43,085 nucleotides of DNA from an uncultured Planctomyces sp. (lineage in GTDB: Bacteria > Planctomycetota > Planctomycetia > Planctomycetales > Planctomycetaceae), in the NCBI GenBank assembly GCA_937904325.1, contig CALGTK010000344.1, positions 1 to 43,085 of the forward strand. Direction: 5' to 3'. This document shows positions 1-7,151 of the stretch, piece after piece. Made by a program: the position numbers and the translations under genes. Position 1 is the stretch's first letter. The number at the start of each line of letters is the position of its first letter. Under the pieces are notes generated by a model that saw only the letters and a list, made by a program, of their open reading frames with translations, was not told where the DNA came from and ran no database searches.

Positions 1-526
1 ACCGGTCGAGTTCAAGTTTCTCGGGGCCGACGTACTTCGGATCGCTGAAGTAGATGCGGCCTTTACGATCGATGACCAGGTCGTTGGGCGAGTTGAATCG
101 ATTTCCTTCGAACTTCGACACGATCGGCTGAACGGTTCCGTCAGAGAGAAATTCAACCAGTGCACGATGTCCGCCGAGCGGGGACGCGCAGCAGCCGATC
201 AGTTTTCCGCCGCGTGTAAACATCAGGCCGTTGCCCATCCCGCTGTCCGGGCAGTGGACGGTGATCTTCTTTGACTTCGGATCGAACTTCATGACTCGAG
301 CCGGGCCTGAGTCAAACGGCTGAGCGAAATCGCTGAAGTAGATACAACCGTCGGAGCCAGAAGCGGCGCCCTCGGTAAAGCCGCCGTCTTCCCACAGAGT
401 CTCCAGCGTTGCGCCAGCAGCAACGATTCTTGAATCGCCAGACACACTCAACTCTGCGGCTTGACCATTCGATAACGATGCGGCCATCAGTGTTCCAATC
501 GTCAAAGCGGTGATCGATCGAGTCAT
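1..526 (-). CDS. SMP-30/gluconolactonase family protein (3' end outside window)
   Basis: The first 175 codons of a gene that runs off the left edge. The start ATG (524-526) is followed by a likely signal peptide with a hydrophobic ALTIGTLMAASL core and cleavage near GQAA, so export is inferred. The body shows the SMP-30/gluconolactonase (YvrE-like) beta-propeller pattern: LWEDGGFTEGAASG, a YFSDF blade, and the family signature FNSPNDLVIDRKGRIYFSDP near residue 150, where the Asn and Asp usually bind a divalent metal. Family members hydrolyse sugar lactones or related esters; the substrate here is unknown. It starts 2 bases after the stop of the upstream transporter gene, so the two are probably co-transcribed and translationally coupled. 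Family is firm; enzymatic role is inference. Confidence 0.85.
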   Translation of the reverse strand, partial: MTRSITALTIGTLMAASLSNGQAAELSVSGDSRIVAAGATLETLWEDGGFTEGAASGSDGCIYFSDFAQPFDSGPARVMKFDPKSKKITVHCPDSGMGNGLMFTRGGKLIGCCASPLGGHRALVEFLSDGTVQPIVSKFEGNRFNSPNDLVIDRKGRIYFSDPKYVGPEKLELDR

Positions 527-528
527 GT

Positions 529-1575
529 TCAGGGACCTTCGGTTTGAGGCGTGTTCAGTTCAGGGGGAGTTTTGGATTCGTCCGGTTTTCTCGCGAACCG
601 ATCGGCAACAATTGTATCGATAAAGAGTTGGCTGGCGTGGAACATCAGCATCGGGAAGACGGCGAATGGTATCGCGATTCCACCAGCGACGGACGCTCCC
701 CCAAAGATCTCTGGATCTGTTGCGAGGTACACACCGATCGGCAGCGTCTTCTGGCTTCCGGCGAACGATGCGGCGATGCGGTCTCGACGGTCGAAGCCGA
801 AGCATCCCCCTCCGTACCATGCAACAGCCAGAGCGACAACGTGCATAGCGACGCAGCAGGCCCAGACGAACAGCACTGCGGTGAGTTGCGTTCCGATGTC
901 GGCCTTCTGAAGTTGCACGCCGCCACCGAGAGCACTCAGAAAGACGAGCGCCAGAATGCAGGACTGAGCGACGACGCCGATTGGCGTTTTGTTTCTGGTG
1001 GCAAAATCAGAGGCCTTCTTTGGAAACCGCAAGGCCTGACCAAGCAGTGTCGGAATTAACACAACCAGCACAAGCCGTTGTGAGAGGTAACCAGCATCAA
1101 GACTCGCCGATTGCGAAGTTCCAAGATTCAACCAGAACGGCGTCAGTGCAAAACACGCCGTGTTGGTGACGAGTGTTGTCAGCAGTGAAACGGCATCGTT
1201 CCCGCCAGCTTTGCGTGTCCACACCGAGGCCGCGGCCAGAGTGCAGGGAGTCGTCGCGGCGATCATCAGGCCGATGCGAAAGTCGGGCGTCATCTGAATC
1301 CGCATCAGAAAAACGCCCATTATCGGCAGTAGTCCGAAGTTCACCAGGCACGCCCAGATAACCGGCGTCGGAGCTTTGAACGACGCTTTCAATTGCTGGC
1401 TGTTCAGGCTGAACGCCATCAGAAGCAGCACGAATGCAGTCAGGGGTCGAGTAGGGACGAGCGATTTGAAACTCTCAACTGACTCTGGCGAACTTTGCGA
1501 ACCGATCACCAGACCTGACGTGATCAACGTCAGAAGCGAAAGCAGGAACCAGCGGCGTTTTGCCAACTCAAGCAT
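529..1575 (-). CDS. Bile acid:sodium symporter (BASS/SBF-like) family transporter
   Basis: A 348-residue polytopic membrane protein with about nine or ten hydrophobic segments. It carries the SBF-like motifs TTPCTLAAASVWTRKAGGN (crossover region) and FAGSQKTLPIGVYLA, typical of BASS proteins that import organic anions with sodium. The substrate cannot be read from sequence. The open frame extends to 1659, but the extra 28 N-terminal residues are polar and unlike the family. I prefer the internal ATG at 1575, which gives the usual start of a few residues followed by KRRWFLL and the first helix; neither site has a strong Shine-Dalgarno. The C-terminal 20 residues are a charged, Pro-rich cytoplasmic tail. 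It is followed after 2 bases by the SMP-30-like gene, suggesting uptake and hydrolysis of a common substrate (inference). Confidence 0.85.
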   Translation of the reverse strand: MLELAKRRWFLLSLLTLITSGLVIGSQSSPESVESFKSLVPTRPLTAFVLLLMAFSLNSQQLKASFKAPTPVIWACLVNFGLLPIMGVFLMRIQMTPDFRIGLMIAATTPCTLAAASVWTRKAGGNDAVSLLTTLVTNTACFALTPFWLNLGTSQSASLDAGYLSQRLVLVVLIPTLLGQALRFPKKASDFATRNKTPIGVVAQSCILALVFLSALGGGVQLQKADIGTQLTAVLFVWACCVAMHVVALAVAWYGGGCFGFDRRDRIAASFAGSQKTLPIGVYLATDPEIFGGASVAGGIAIPFAVFPMLMFHASQLFIDTIVADRFARKPDESKTPPELNTPQTEGP

Positions 1576-1686
1576 GAATGCAGTCTCACTCAGGCTGTAA
1601 ATGAACGCAGAAAGACGCTGAATACACGAAAGAACATAACGTAAATCTACCTGCATCATTTCCGTGTTGGTGGATGTTGAAGTCGG

Positions 1687-2340
1687 TTAATCGTTGGGTT
1701 TCTGAAGGTGTTGGACCCAGGCCGGTGGAATGTTGAGGAAGACCCAGTCTCGCCGGATTCTTTGTTTTGCACAGTAGTCGTGCATTGTTTTGTCGATGGA
1801 TTTCAGGCGGGATCGTTCGGACTTTGCTCCGACACGCGTTCTGATTGACCGGACGAACTGGTATTCGAAGTACGACAGAACTCCGCCAGGGGTCAGGTGT
1901 TTGAAATAGTGTTCGAAGATGTCGTCGACCAGGTCGGCCGGGAAGTTGTTAAGTGGCAAGCCCGAGATGACGAAGTCGTACGGGCAATCTGACGTAAATT
2001 CCTGAAGCGGTGCCACGTGGACAGTTGACTGCTCGGCGACGCGATTCCAGTCGTTGGCGGTTTCGAATCGTTGTTTGAGATGCTCGGCGAACGCTTCGTT
2101 CAGTTCGACAAGGTCGAAGCGGTCGTTTTCGCGGATGTGCTTAACGATAGTGCCGGTGACAGCGCCGGTGCCGGGGCCGATTTCAAGGACTCGGACGGGC
2201 GGACCATCAGCCGGTCGGGCTTGCAGGTAACGCGTCATTGACCGGGCAAGAAACCGACTGCTGGGTGCAATCGCGCCGGTCGTTTCGAAGCGTTCCCGGA
2301 ACTGGCCGAAGAATGTGGCGTACTCTTTGAGTGATGACAT
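1687..2340 (-). CDS. Class I SAM-dependent methyltransferase, PmtA-like
   Basis: A 217-residue soluble Rossmann-fold methyltransferase. The SAM-binding motif I is VLEIGPGTGA at residues 51-60, and an acidic residue after strand 2 (DLVELNEAF) would hold the ribose. The N-terminal TGAIAPSSRFLAR and the central SGLPLNNFPADLV are characteristic of bacterial phospholipid N-methyltransferases (PmtA, making phosphatidylcholine precursors) and close KsgA-like relatives, rather than of small-molecule methyltransferases. Phosphatidylethanolamine methylation is therefore the best guess but not proven. It lies upstream of the transporter gene on the same strand. The start ATG at 2340 opens directly with the family's N-terminal helix. 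Confidence 0.8.
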   Translation of the reverse strand: MSSLKEYATFFGQFRERFETTGAIAPSSRFLARSMTRYLQARPADGPPVRVLEIGPGTGAVTGTIVKHIRENDRFDLVELNEAFAEHLKQRFETANDWNRVAEQSTVHVAPLQEFTSDCPYDFVISGLPLNNFPADLVDDIFEHYFKHLTPGGVLSYFEYQFVRSIRTRVGAKSERSRLKSIDKTMHDYCAKQRIRRDWVFLNIPPAWVQHLQKPND

Positions 2341-2413
2341 TTACCGGGCGGCTAAGCAAAAGGGCAGGGCGGGAATCGGACTTCAATCGTGATCTATGCA
2401 GACGCTGACTGAT

Positions 2414-3346
2414 TTACCCACAGCGTTCCTGTGCTGCCAGGGCAGCCTGCTGCACAATATCGACTCCCACCAGGTCGCTCCAGGCAGTGATCAATTCCTG
2501 AAAGGCAGGACCGGGTGTGCCATCGCCGATCATCTGGTCGTTGAACTTCGTCACGGGCAGGAGGCAACAGGTAGTTGAAGACGTCATTGCTTCATTGGCT
2601 TCCGCAAGATCATCAAATGTAATTGCCGACTCCTGCCAGTCAAATTCAAGGTGGGCAGCGATCTCTTTCATGACCATCTGACTGATTCCGCCGAGAACGA
2701 GTTTCGCAGGCGGTGTGTGGATGGTTCGATCTTTGACGAGGTAGAAATTGCCGGCTGCGGTTTCCGTGATGTAACCGTCCGGGGTTGCCAGCAGAGAAGA
2801 TGCCGTCGGGAAACGAACCCGTGCTTCTTTATCGGCACGCAACCAGTGAAGCCGATTTCGATGCTTTGCCTGCGGAGGGACCGAGTCGTTTGGCAAGGGC
2901 TGAATGCTGACTGATGCCAGGATCTGGCCAGTGGATTGTTTCTCAGCCCACAGTTCAAACGGCAGTGGAAAACTATGAACGCAGACCGTGCCTTGTGAGG
3001 CGACATCGCGACCGACGGCTCCGAGGTAGGTCAGATTCTGGCCTGCGGACACAAAGATGATGATCCCAAGATCTTGGTTCTTCGGGATCAACGCGGAGTT
3101 GTGCGTGACGATTTCTGCCACGGCGTCTTCGAGCTGCTCGCGGGCGACCTCGGTCGGAAAGCCGCATAGCGCAAGCGAACCAAATAAACGATCAATGTGC
3201 TCACCAAGGCGGAACGGCACATGTCCGAAAGTGCGGATCATCTCGGTGACTGACGCTCCCGCGACGACGGACAGGTCGGTCACCGGAACGGCAGCACTGG
3301 ATGCTGGAACGATTTCGCCGTTCAGAAATGCGATGGGCTCGGGCAT
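2414..3346 (-). CDS. Class IV aminotransferase (BCAT/D-amino-acid aminotransferase/ADC lyase fold)
   Basis: A 310-residue PLP enzyme of fold type IV. The N-terminus matches the family start (FLNGEIVPASSAAVPVTDLSVVAGASVTE). The PLP lysine is in AKHRNRLHWLRADKEAR, and the phosphate-binding region is YITETAAGNFYLVKDRTIHTP, equivalent to the ITE-x-x-x-x-N motif of IlvE and PabC. The family includes branched-chain aminotransferase, D-alanine aminotransferase and aminodeoxychorismate lyase. Residues deciding among them are not clear here, so no symbol is given. It is about 70 bases upstream of the methyltransferase on the same strand. The start ATG at 3346 fits the family. Confidence 0.85.
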   Translation of the reverse strand: MPEPIAFLNGEIVPASSAAVPVTDLSVVAGASVTEMIRTFGHVPFRLGEHIDRLFGSLALCGFPTEVAREQLEDAVAEIVTHNSALIPKNQDLGIIIFVSAGQNLTYLGAVGRDVASQGTVCVHSFPLPFELWAEKQSTGQILASVSIQPLPNDSVPPQAKHRNRLHWLRADKEARVRFPTASSLLATPDGYITETAAGNFYLVKDRTIHTPPAKLVLGGISQMVMKEIAAHLEFDWQESAITFDDLAEANEAMTSSTTCCLLPVTKFNDQMIGDGTPGPAFQELITAWSDLVGVDIVQQAALAAQERCG

Positions 3347-3555
3347 TCTCTTGAGTTCTCATCCTGCTTTTGTCGCAGGCGGGACGGGGTGTTGATACAA
3401 ATGGTCAGCGACTGTGCTGAAATGTTCGCTCGAGCACCCCGGTGTGGGAGCTGGCAACGACGCTTGCCACAGTCTGTGGGTTCAGTGAACCAATTTCTAC
3501 AACACCTGTCTGGATCCCGTTGCGACCGAAGATTCTTCCCCCGTCAACCGGTCGA

Positions 3556-3584
3556 GTGACTTCGAAAATGGCGGCCGATATACT
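3556..3584 (+). promoter_or_regulatory. Candidate sigma-70 promoter for the beta-hydroxyacid dehydrogenase gene
   Basis: GTGACT (3556-3561, 4 of 6 to TTGACA) and TATACT (3579-3584, 5 of 6 to TATAAT) are separated by exactly 17 bases. A transcript would begin near 3591, about 48 bases before the start codon at 3639. The surrounding spacer 3347-3638 (292 bases, between divergent genes) holds no credible gene; it also contains a small GGCAA/TTGCC hairpin near 3452-3467. Confidence 0.4.
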
Positions 3585-3638
3585 CCCGCTCAGCGTGGAT
3601 GACGGCAACTTTGGCTACAGTACAAGGAACGACCAGAG

Positions 3639-4553
3639 ATGGCATTGGTGATTGCTCCGGGAACGACAAAAATTGGCTGGATCGGCACTGGAGTCATGGG
3701 CTCCAGCATGTGCGGGCACCTGATCGACGCTGGATACTCGGCCACGGTCTTCTCCCGCACAAAATCGAAAACCGAATCACTGGTCGCCAAAGGTGCCACC
3801 TGGGCCGAATCCCCCAAAGCTGTCGCGGAAGCATCGGACGTAATCTTTGGAATTGTCGGATTTCCTTCGGACGTGCGTGAAGTCTTTCTGGGAGAATCCG
3901 GAGCACTGGCCGGTTCCAAAGAAGGCAACGTGCTGGTTGACATGACGACGAGCGAGCCGTCGCTAGCCGTAGAAATCTACGAAGCTGCCAAAGTAAAAGG
4001 CGTTGCAAGTGTCGACGCTCCCGTTTCAGGTGGAGACGTCGGAGCAAAGAACGCTGCCCTGTCGATCATGATCGGCGGCGAAAAAGAAACAGTCGCCGCA
4101 CTGCAGCCTTGCTGGGATGCGATGGGCAAAACCATCGTCCATCAGGGCAGGGCAGGAGCCGGTCAGCATACGAAAATGGTCAATCAGACGCTGATTGCCA
4201 CCAACATGATTGGCGTCTGCGAAGCATTGCTTTACGGCTACAAAGCGGGTCTTGATCTGCCGACAGTTCTGCAGTCGGTTGGATCTGGAGCAGCCGGAAG
4301 CTGGTCGCTGTCGAACCTCGGCCCTCGAATCATGGACAACAATTTCGATCCGGGTTTCTTCGTCGAACATTTTATCAAAGACATGGGCATCGCGCTGGCT
4401 GAATCCAGAAACATGGGCCTTTCGCTGCCGGGTCTGGCGTTGGGGAACCAGCTGTACATGGCTGTGCAGGCTCAAGGGCACGGTCGAGACGGTACTCATG
4501 CGTTGCAGTTGGCACTGGCCAGCTTATCTGGTGTTGATTGGAAAGGCCGCTAG
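3639..4553 (+). CDS. NAD(P)-dependent beta-hydroxyacid dehydrogenase (3-hydroxyisobutyrate / tartronate semialdehyde reductase family)
   Basis: A 304-residue cytosolic oxidoreductase. The N-terminal Rossmann motif [13 protein letters not shown] and the cofactor-switch segment [11 protein letters not shown] (Ser-Arg-Thr instead of an acidic residue) suggest NADP preference. The substrate motif [11 protein letters not shown] and the catalytic lysine in [14 protein letters not shown] are both present. Members reduce or oxidise 3-hydroxyisobutyrate, tartronate semialdehyde, glyoxylate or succinic semialdehyde; the exact substrate is not decidable. AAGGA lies 10 bases before the ATG at 3639, supporting this start. 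dapA follows after 103 bases on the same strand. Confidence 0.9.
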   Translation: MALVIAPGTTKIGWIGTGVMGSSMCGHLIDAGYSATVFSRTKSKTESLVAKGATWAESPKAVAEASDVIFGIVGFPSDVREVFLGESGALAGSKEGNVLVDMTTSEPSLAVEIYEAAKVKGVASVDAPVSGGDVGAKNAALSIMIGGEKETVAALQPCWDAMGKTIVHQGRAGAGQHTKMVNQTLIATNMIGVCEALLYGYKAGLDLPTVLQSVGSGAAGSWSLSNLGPRIMDNNFDPGFFVEHFIKDMGIALAESRNMGLSLPGLALGNQLYMAVQAQGHGRDGTHALQLALASLSGVDWKGR

Positions 4554-4656
4554 GCCATTTGTGATTTTGACGGTGTATGCACCGCCGAAACCAGGAAAAA
4601 CAGAGCGATTTACTCCGTCAGGCTAAGCTTGACCTAAAAGAATGTGAGGCATTCCT

Positions 4657-5547
4657 ATGGCACGACGAGGTGAACAGTTTGCAGGGCTTACAGTAGCTCT
4701 GGTGACTCCGCTGAAAGACGGGCAGATTGACGAAAATGCGCTCCGACAACTGGTCGACTTCCAGGTGGAAGCTGGCACAGAAACCGTCAGTCCGGTTGGA
4801 ACGACCGGCGAAAGCCCGACGCTGACTCACGAAGAGCACGAGCGAGTCATCAGCATCGTCTGCGAGCAGGCTGCCGGACGGATCAATGTCATGGCCGGTA
4901 CGGGTTCAAACAGCACGGCCGAAGCGATCCGCCTGACGAAGTTTGCCAAGGGCGCCGGCGCCACGGCAGCGTTGCTGGTCGCCCCGTACTACAACAAGCC
5001 GACTCAGGAAGGCTTCTTTCAGCACTACAAGGCCGTGTCCGAAGCTGTCGACATTCCGATCGTTCTTTACAACATTCCGGGACGAACGGCGAAGAACGTC
5101 GAAGCCGAAACCGTCGCTCGCATTGCCGAAGCCTGCCCGAACATCGTCGCTGTGAAAGAATCGACCGGCTCGATGGACCAGGCTTCTCAGACGCTGTCAC
5201 TTTCTGATCTGACAGTACTGTCCGGCGACGACAGCCTGACATTGCCGTTGCTGGCTCTTGGCGGCAGCGGAGTCGTATCGGTCGTCGGAAATATCGTTCC
5301 GCAGGACGTGCGAGCGATGATCGCGGCCTGGAACGCGGGCGAAATTGGCAAAGCTCAGGAACTGCATCACAGGCTGTTCCCACTTTGCCGCGACCTTCTG
5401 GGTATCGCCACAAATCCAATTCCGATCAAAGAAGCGATGGCGGAGCTCGGCCGCGATACTGGCGAAGTTCGCCTGCCCATGACGCCGCTGGACGCAGGTC
5501 AGCGCGAAGCACTGCGGGCGACTCTCAACACATATGGCCTGCTGTAA
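4657..5547 (+). CDS. dapA: 4-hydroxy-tetrahydrodipicolinate synthase
   Basis: A 296-residue TIM-barrel aldolase. It condenses pyruvate with aspartate semialdehyde in the lysine/diaminopimelate pathway, supplying cell-wall precursor. The Schiff-base lysine is K167 in VAVKESTG and the proton-relay tyrosine is Y138 in VLYNIPGRT. The GTTGES motif (residues 48-53) binds the pyruvate carboxylate, and [10 protein letters not shown] follows at 110-119. Length and motif order are normal for DapA. Closely related N-acetylneuraminate lyases and KDG aldolases share the fold, but the YNIPGRT and GTTGESPTL motifs favour DapA. GAGG stands 7 bases before the ATG. The spacer after it (5548-5704) contains a short GACAG/CTGTC hairpin at 5629-5642 and repeated TTTGAT hexamers, and no gene. 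Confidence 0.92.
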   Translation: MARRGEQFAGLTVALVTPLKDGQIDENALRQLVDFQVEAGTETVSPVGTTGESPTLTHEEHERVISIVCEQAAGRINVMAGTGSNSTAEAIRLTKFAKGAGATAALLVAPYYNKPTQEGFFQHYKAVSEAVDIPIVLYNIPGRTAKNVEAETVARIAEACPNIVAVKESTGSMDQASQTLSLSDLTVLSGDDSLTLPLLALGGSGVVSVVGNIVPQDVRAMIAAWNAGEIGKAQELHHRLFPLCRDLLGIATNPIPIKEAMAELGRDTGEVRLPMTPLDAGQREALRATLNTYGLL

Positions 5548-5704
5548 TGGTGGATTCGGTCGACCTCTGCCGGCCGTAGATCGATTAAGGGATCGTTTCA
5601 TTTTCGGCGAGGCAGCATAAAGCGGCTCGACAGTGTTCTGTCTTAAAAGTCGTCGTTATGTTTGATCTGCTTATTTGATTGTTTGATTCGATGGGAGTAA
5701 CGGC

Positions 5705-7081
5705 GTGGGTTTATTCAGCAGAAACAACAACGACGATGACGATTCAGAAGAGGAGATTGAGTACGTTCTTTTTCAAGGGGCGACGAATGGGCAGGAAGCG
5801 AATCTTGAAGAGAACCGCAAACTAGCCGCTGCTGGGCTGCCGCTCGCCAAAGAAGTGGTAACCGAGGCGCTGGCGTTACGGGCCGAGATGTTCAAAGTCG
5901 AACCGCAAGGCCCCAAAGCGCTGGTGACGTTCTTCGTCGACGGTATGAAACGTCCAGGGCCGCGGCTGCCAATTCAGAGAGCGAACGCGTTGGTTCAGAT
6001 GCTCAAACTGCTCGGCGGCGGTGACGTCAAAGTTCGAGACAAACCGCAACGATGCGGAGTGAACGCCGAATATCGTGAACTGCCGTTTGAACTGTCAATC
6101 AAGACTCGGCCAGCCCCACCAGCCAAGGGGCAAAAGGCACCAGCAGAGCATCTGACGGTCGTCTTTCGAAACACAAAGACAAATCGAGCGACTCCGGAAG
6201 ACATTGGAATTCCTGAAGTTGTCAAGGAAAGAGTCCGCCATTATGGCAAGTTGAATGCGGGAGTCATACTTGTCGTTGGAGCGCCAGAATCGGGCCTGAC
6301 AACGACAGCATTATGTGCCCTGCGATGTGTCGATTCGTACATGTACCAGTGCTATATTATGGGCGATCCTGGCACGCGAACGGTGCTGAATGTGCCAGTC
6401 TTTGAGCCGGAAGATGGGCACACTCTGGAACACACCTTCAAGAGAATTCAGCGGAACGAGGGCAACCTGGTCTACATGGTCGAACTGACCGATCCCGATG
6501 TCGTCAAAGATGTCATACAGGGGTCGATGGAAATGACTTTCATGTCCGAGTTGTACGCCCGGGATGCCGCTGACGGGATCACGAAGTTTGTGGAACTCGT
6601 CGGTAACCCGACACTTGCTGCCGAGCAGTTGCGGATGGTGATGAGCCACAGGCTGATTCGAAAACTCTGCCCGAAATGTAAAGAGGCGTTTCGCCCCAAT
6701 CCAAAGCTGCTTGCTCAAGTCGGGCTGCCGGAAGACACCGAGACGCTGTACCGGAAAGCTCGACCACCAGAGCCGGATGAAAAAACCGGCGAACTGCCAG
6801 AACCGTGTCGGGCCTGTGAAGGAACTGGCTTCCGGGCTCGCGCTGCGGTCTTTGAAATGATCGACGTCTCTGAAGAGATGAAAGCTGTCATAGCTGGCGG
6901 AGGCGATTCGGCCGCCATTCGAAAGCAGAGCAAAGAAGAGAAGCAGTTGAGTTGCCAGAAAGATGCGTTGCGTCTTGTGCTGGATGGTGCGACAGGCCTT
7001 GACGAATTGCAGCGGGCATTTGCACCGCCTGGTGGACCCCGCCGCAAAAAGAAACCCGCTCGACGTCGACCACCCGAGTAG
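5705..7081 (+). CDS. GspE/PilB-like secretion/pilus ATPase with degenerate Walker motifs
   Basis: A 458-residue protein of the type II secretion/type IV pilus assembly ATPase family, from a GTG start with GGAG 7 bases upstream. The N-terminus has an acidic stretch (DDDDSEEEIE) and an N2-like domain around residues 35-165. The P-loop is at residues 192-200 as GAPESGLTT: the invariant lysine is replaced by leucine (L198). The Asp-box/Walker B region reads VYMVELTDPDVV where typical members have VGEIRD. The C-terminal zinc region is intact: KLCPKCKEAF paired with EPCRACEGTGF, then a normal FEMIDVSEEMK end. It therefore looks like a folded but possibly non-hydrolysing paralogue. No gsp or pil genes are adjacent. 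The basic tail RRKKKPARRR is unusual. Family assignment is firm; activity is doubtful. Confidence 0.85.
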   Translation: MGLFSRNNNDDDDSEEEIEYVLFQGATNGQEANLEENRKLAAAGLPLAKEVVTEALALRAEMFKVEPQGPKALVTFFVDGMKRPGPRLPIQRANALVQMLKLLGGGDVKVRDKPQRCGVNAEYRELPFELSIKTRPAPPAKGQKAPAEHLTVVFRNTKTNRATPEDIGIPEVVKERVRHYGKLNAGVILVVGAPESGLTTTALCALRCVDSYMYQCYIMGDPGTRTVLNVPVFEPEDGHTLEHTFKRIQRNEGNLVYMVELTDPDVVKDVIQGSMEMTFMSELYARDAADGITKFVELVGNPTLAAEQLRMVMSHRLIRKLCPKCKEAFRPNPKLLAQVGLPEDTETLYRKARPPEPDEKTGELPEPCRACEGTGFRARAAVFEMIDVSEEMKAVIAGGGDSAAIRKQSKEEKQLSCQKDALRLVLDGATGLDELQRAFAPPGGPRRKKKPARRRPPE

Positions 7082-7120
7082 GCAAGTCATCCGCAATCGC
7101 GAATTGTTCGAGAGTCTTTA

Positions 7121-7151
7121 AACGGCCTGTCGTTTGTTACGGCAGGCCGTT
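7121..7151. terminator. Shared hairpin terminator between convergent genes
   Basis: A 9-bp perfect stem (AACGGCCTG at 7121-7129 with CAGGCCGTT at 7143-7151) continues inward past one mismatch with two more pairs and closes on a 7-base loop, TTTGTTA. The loop contains the stop codon of the minus-strand VWA gene (7137-7139). The plus-strand ATPase gene ends 40 bases before it. Only short T runs flank the hairpin, so it may act bidirectionally or protect transcript ends; termination itself is inferred. Confidence 0.55.

Noticed and set aside
3405-3651. Small open frames on both strands in the spacer upstream of the dehydrogenase
   Set aside because: No start signals, no motifs, and the two frames overlap each other and the proposed promoter.
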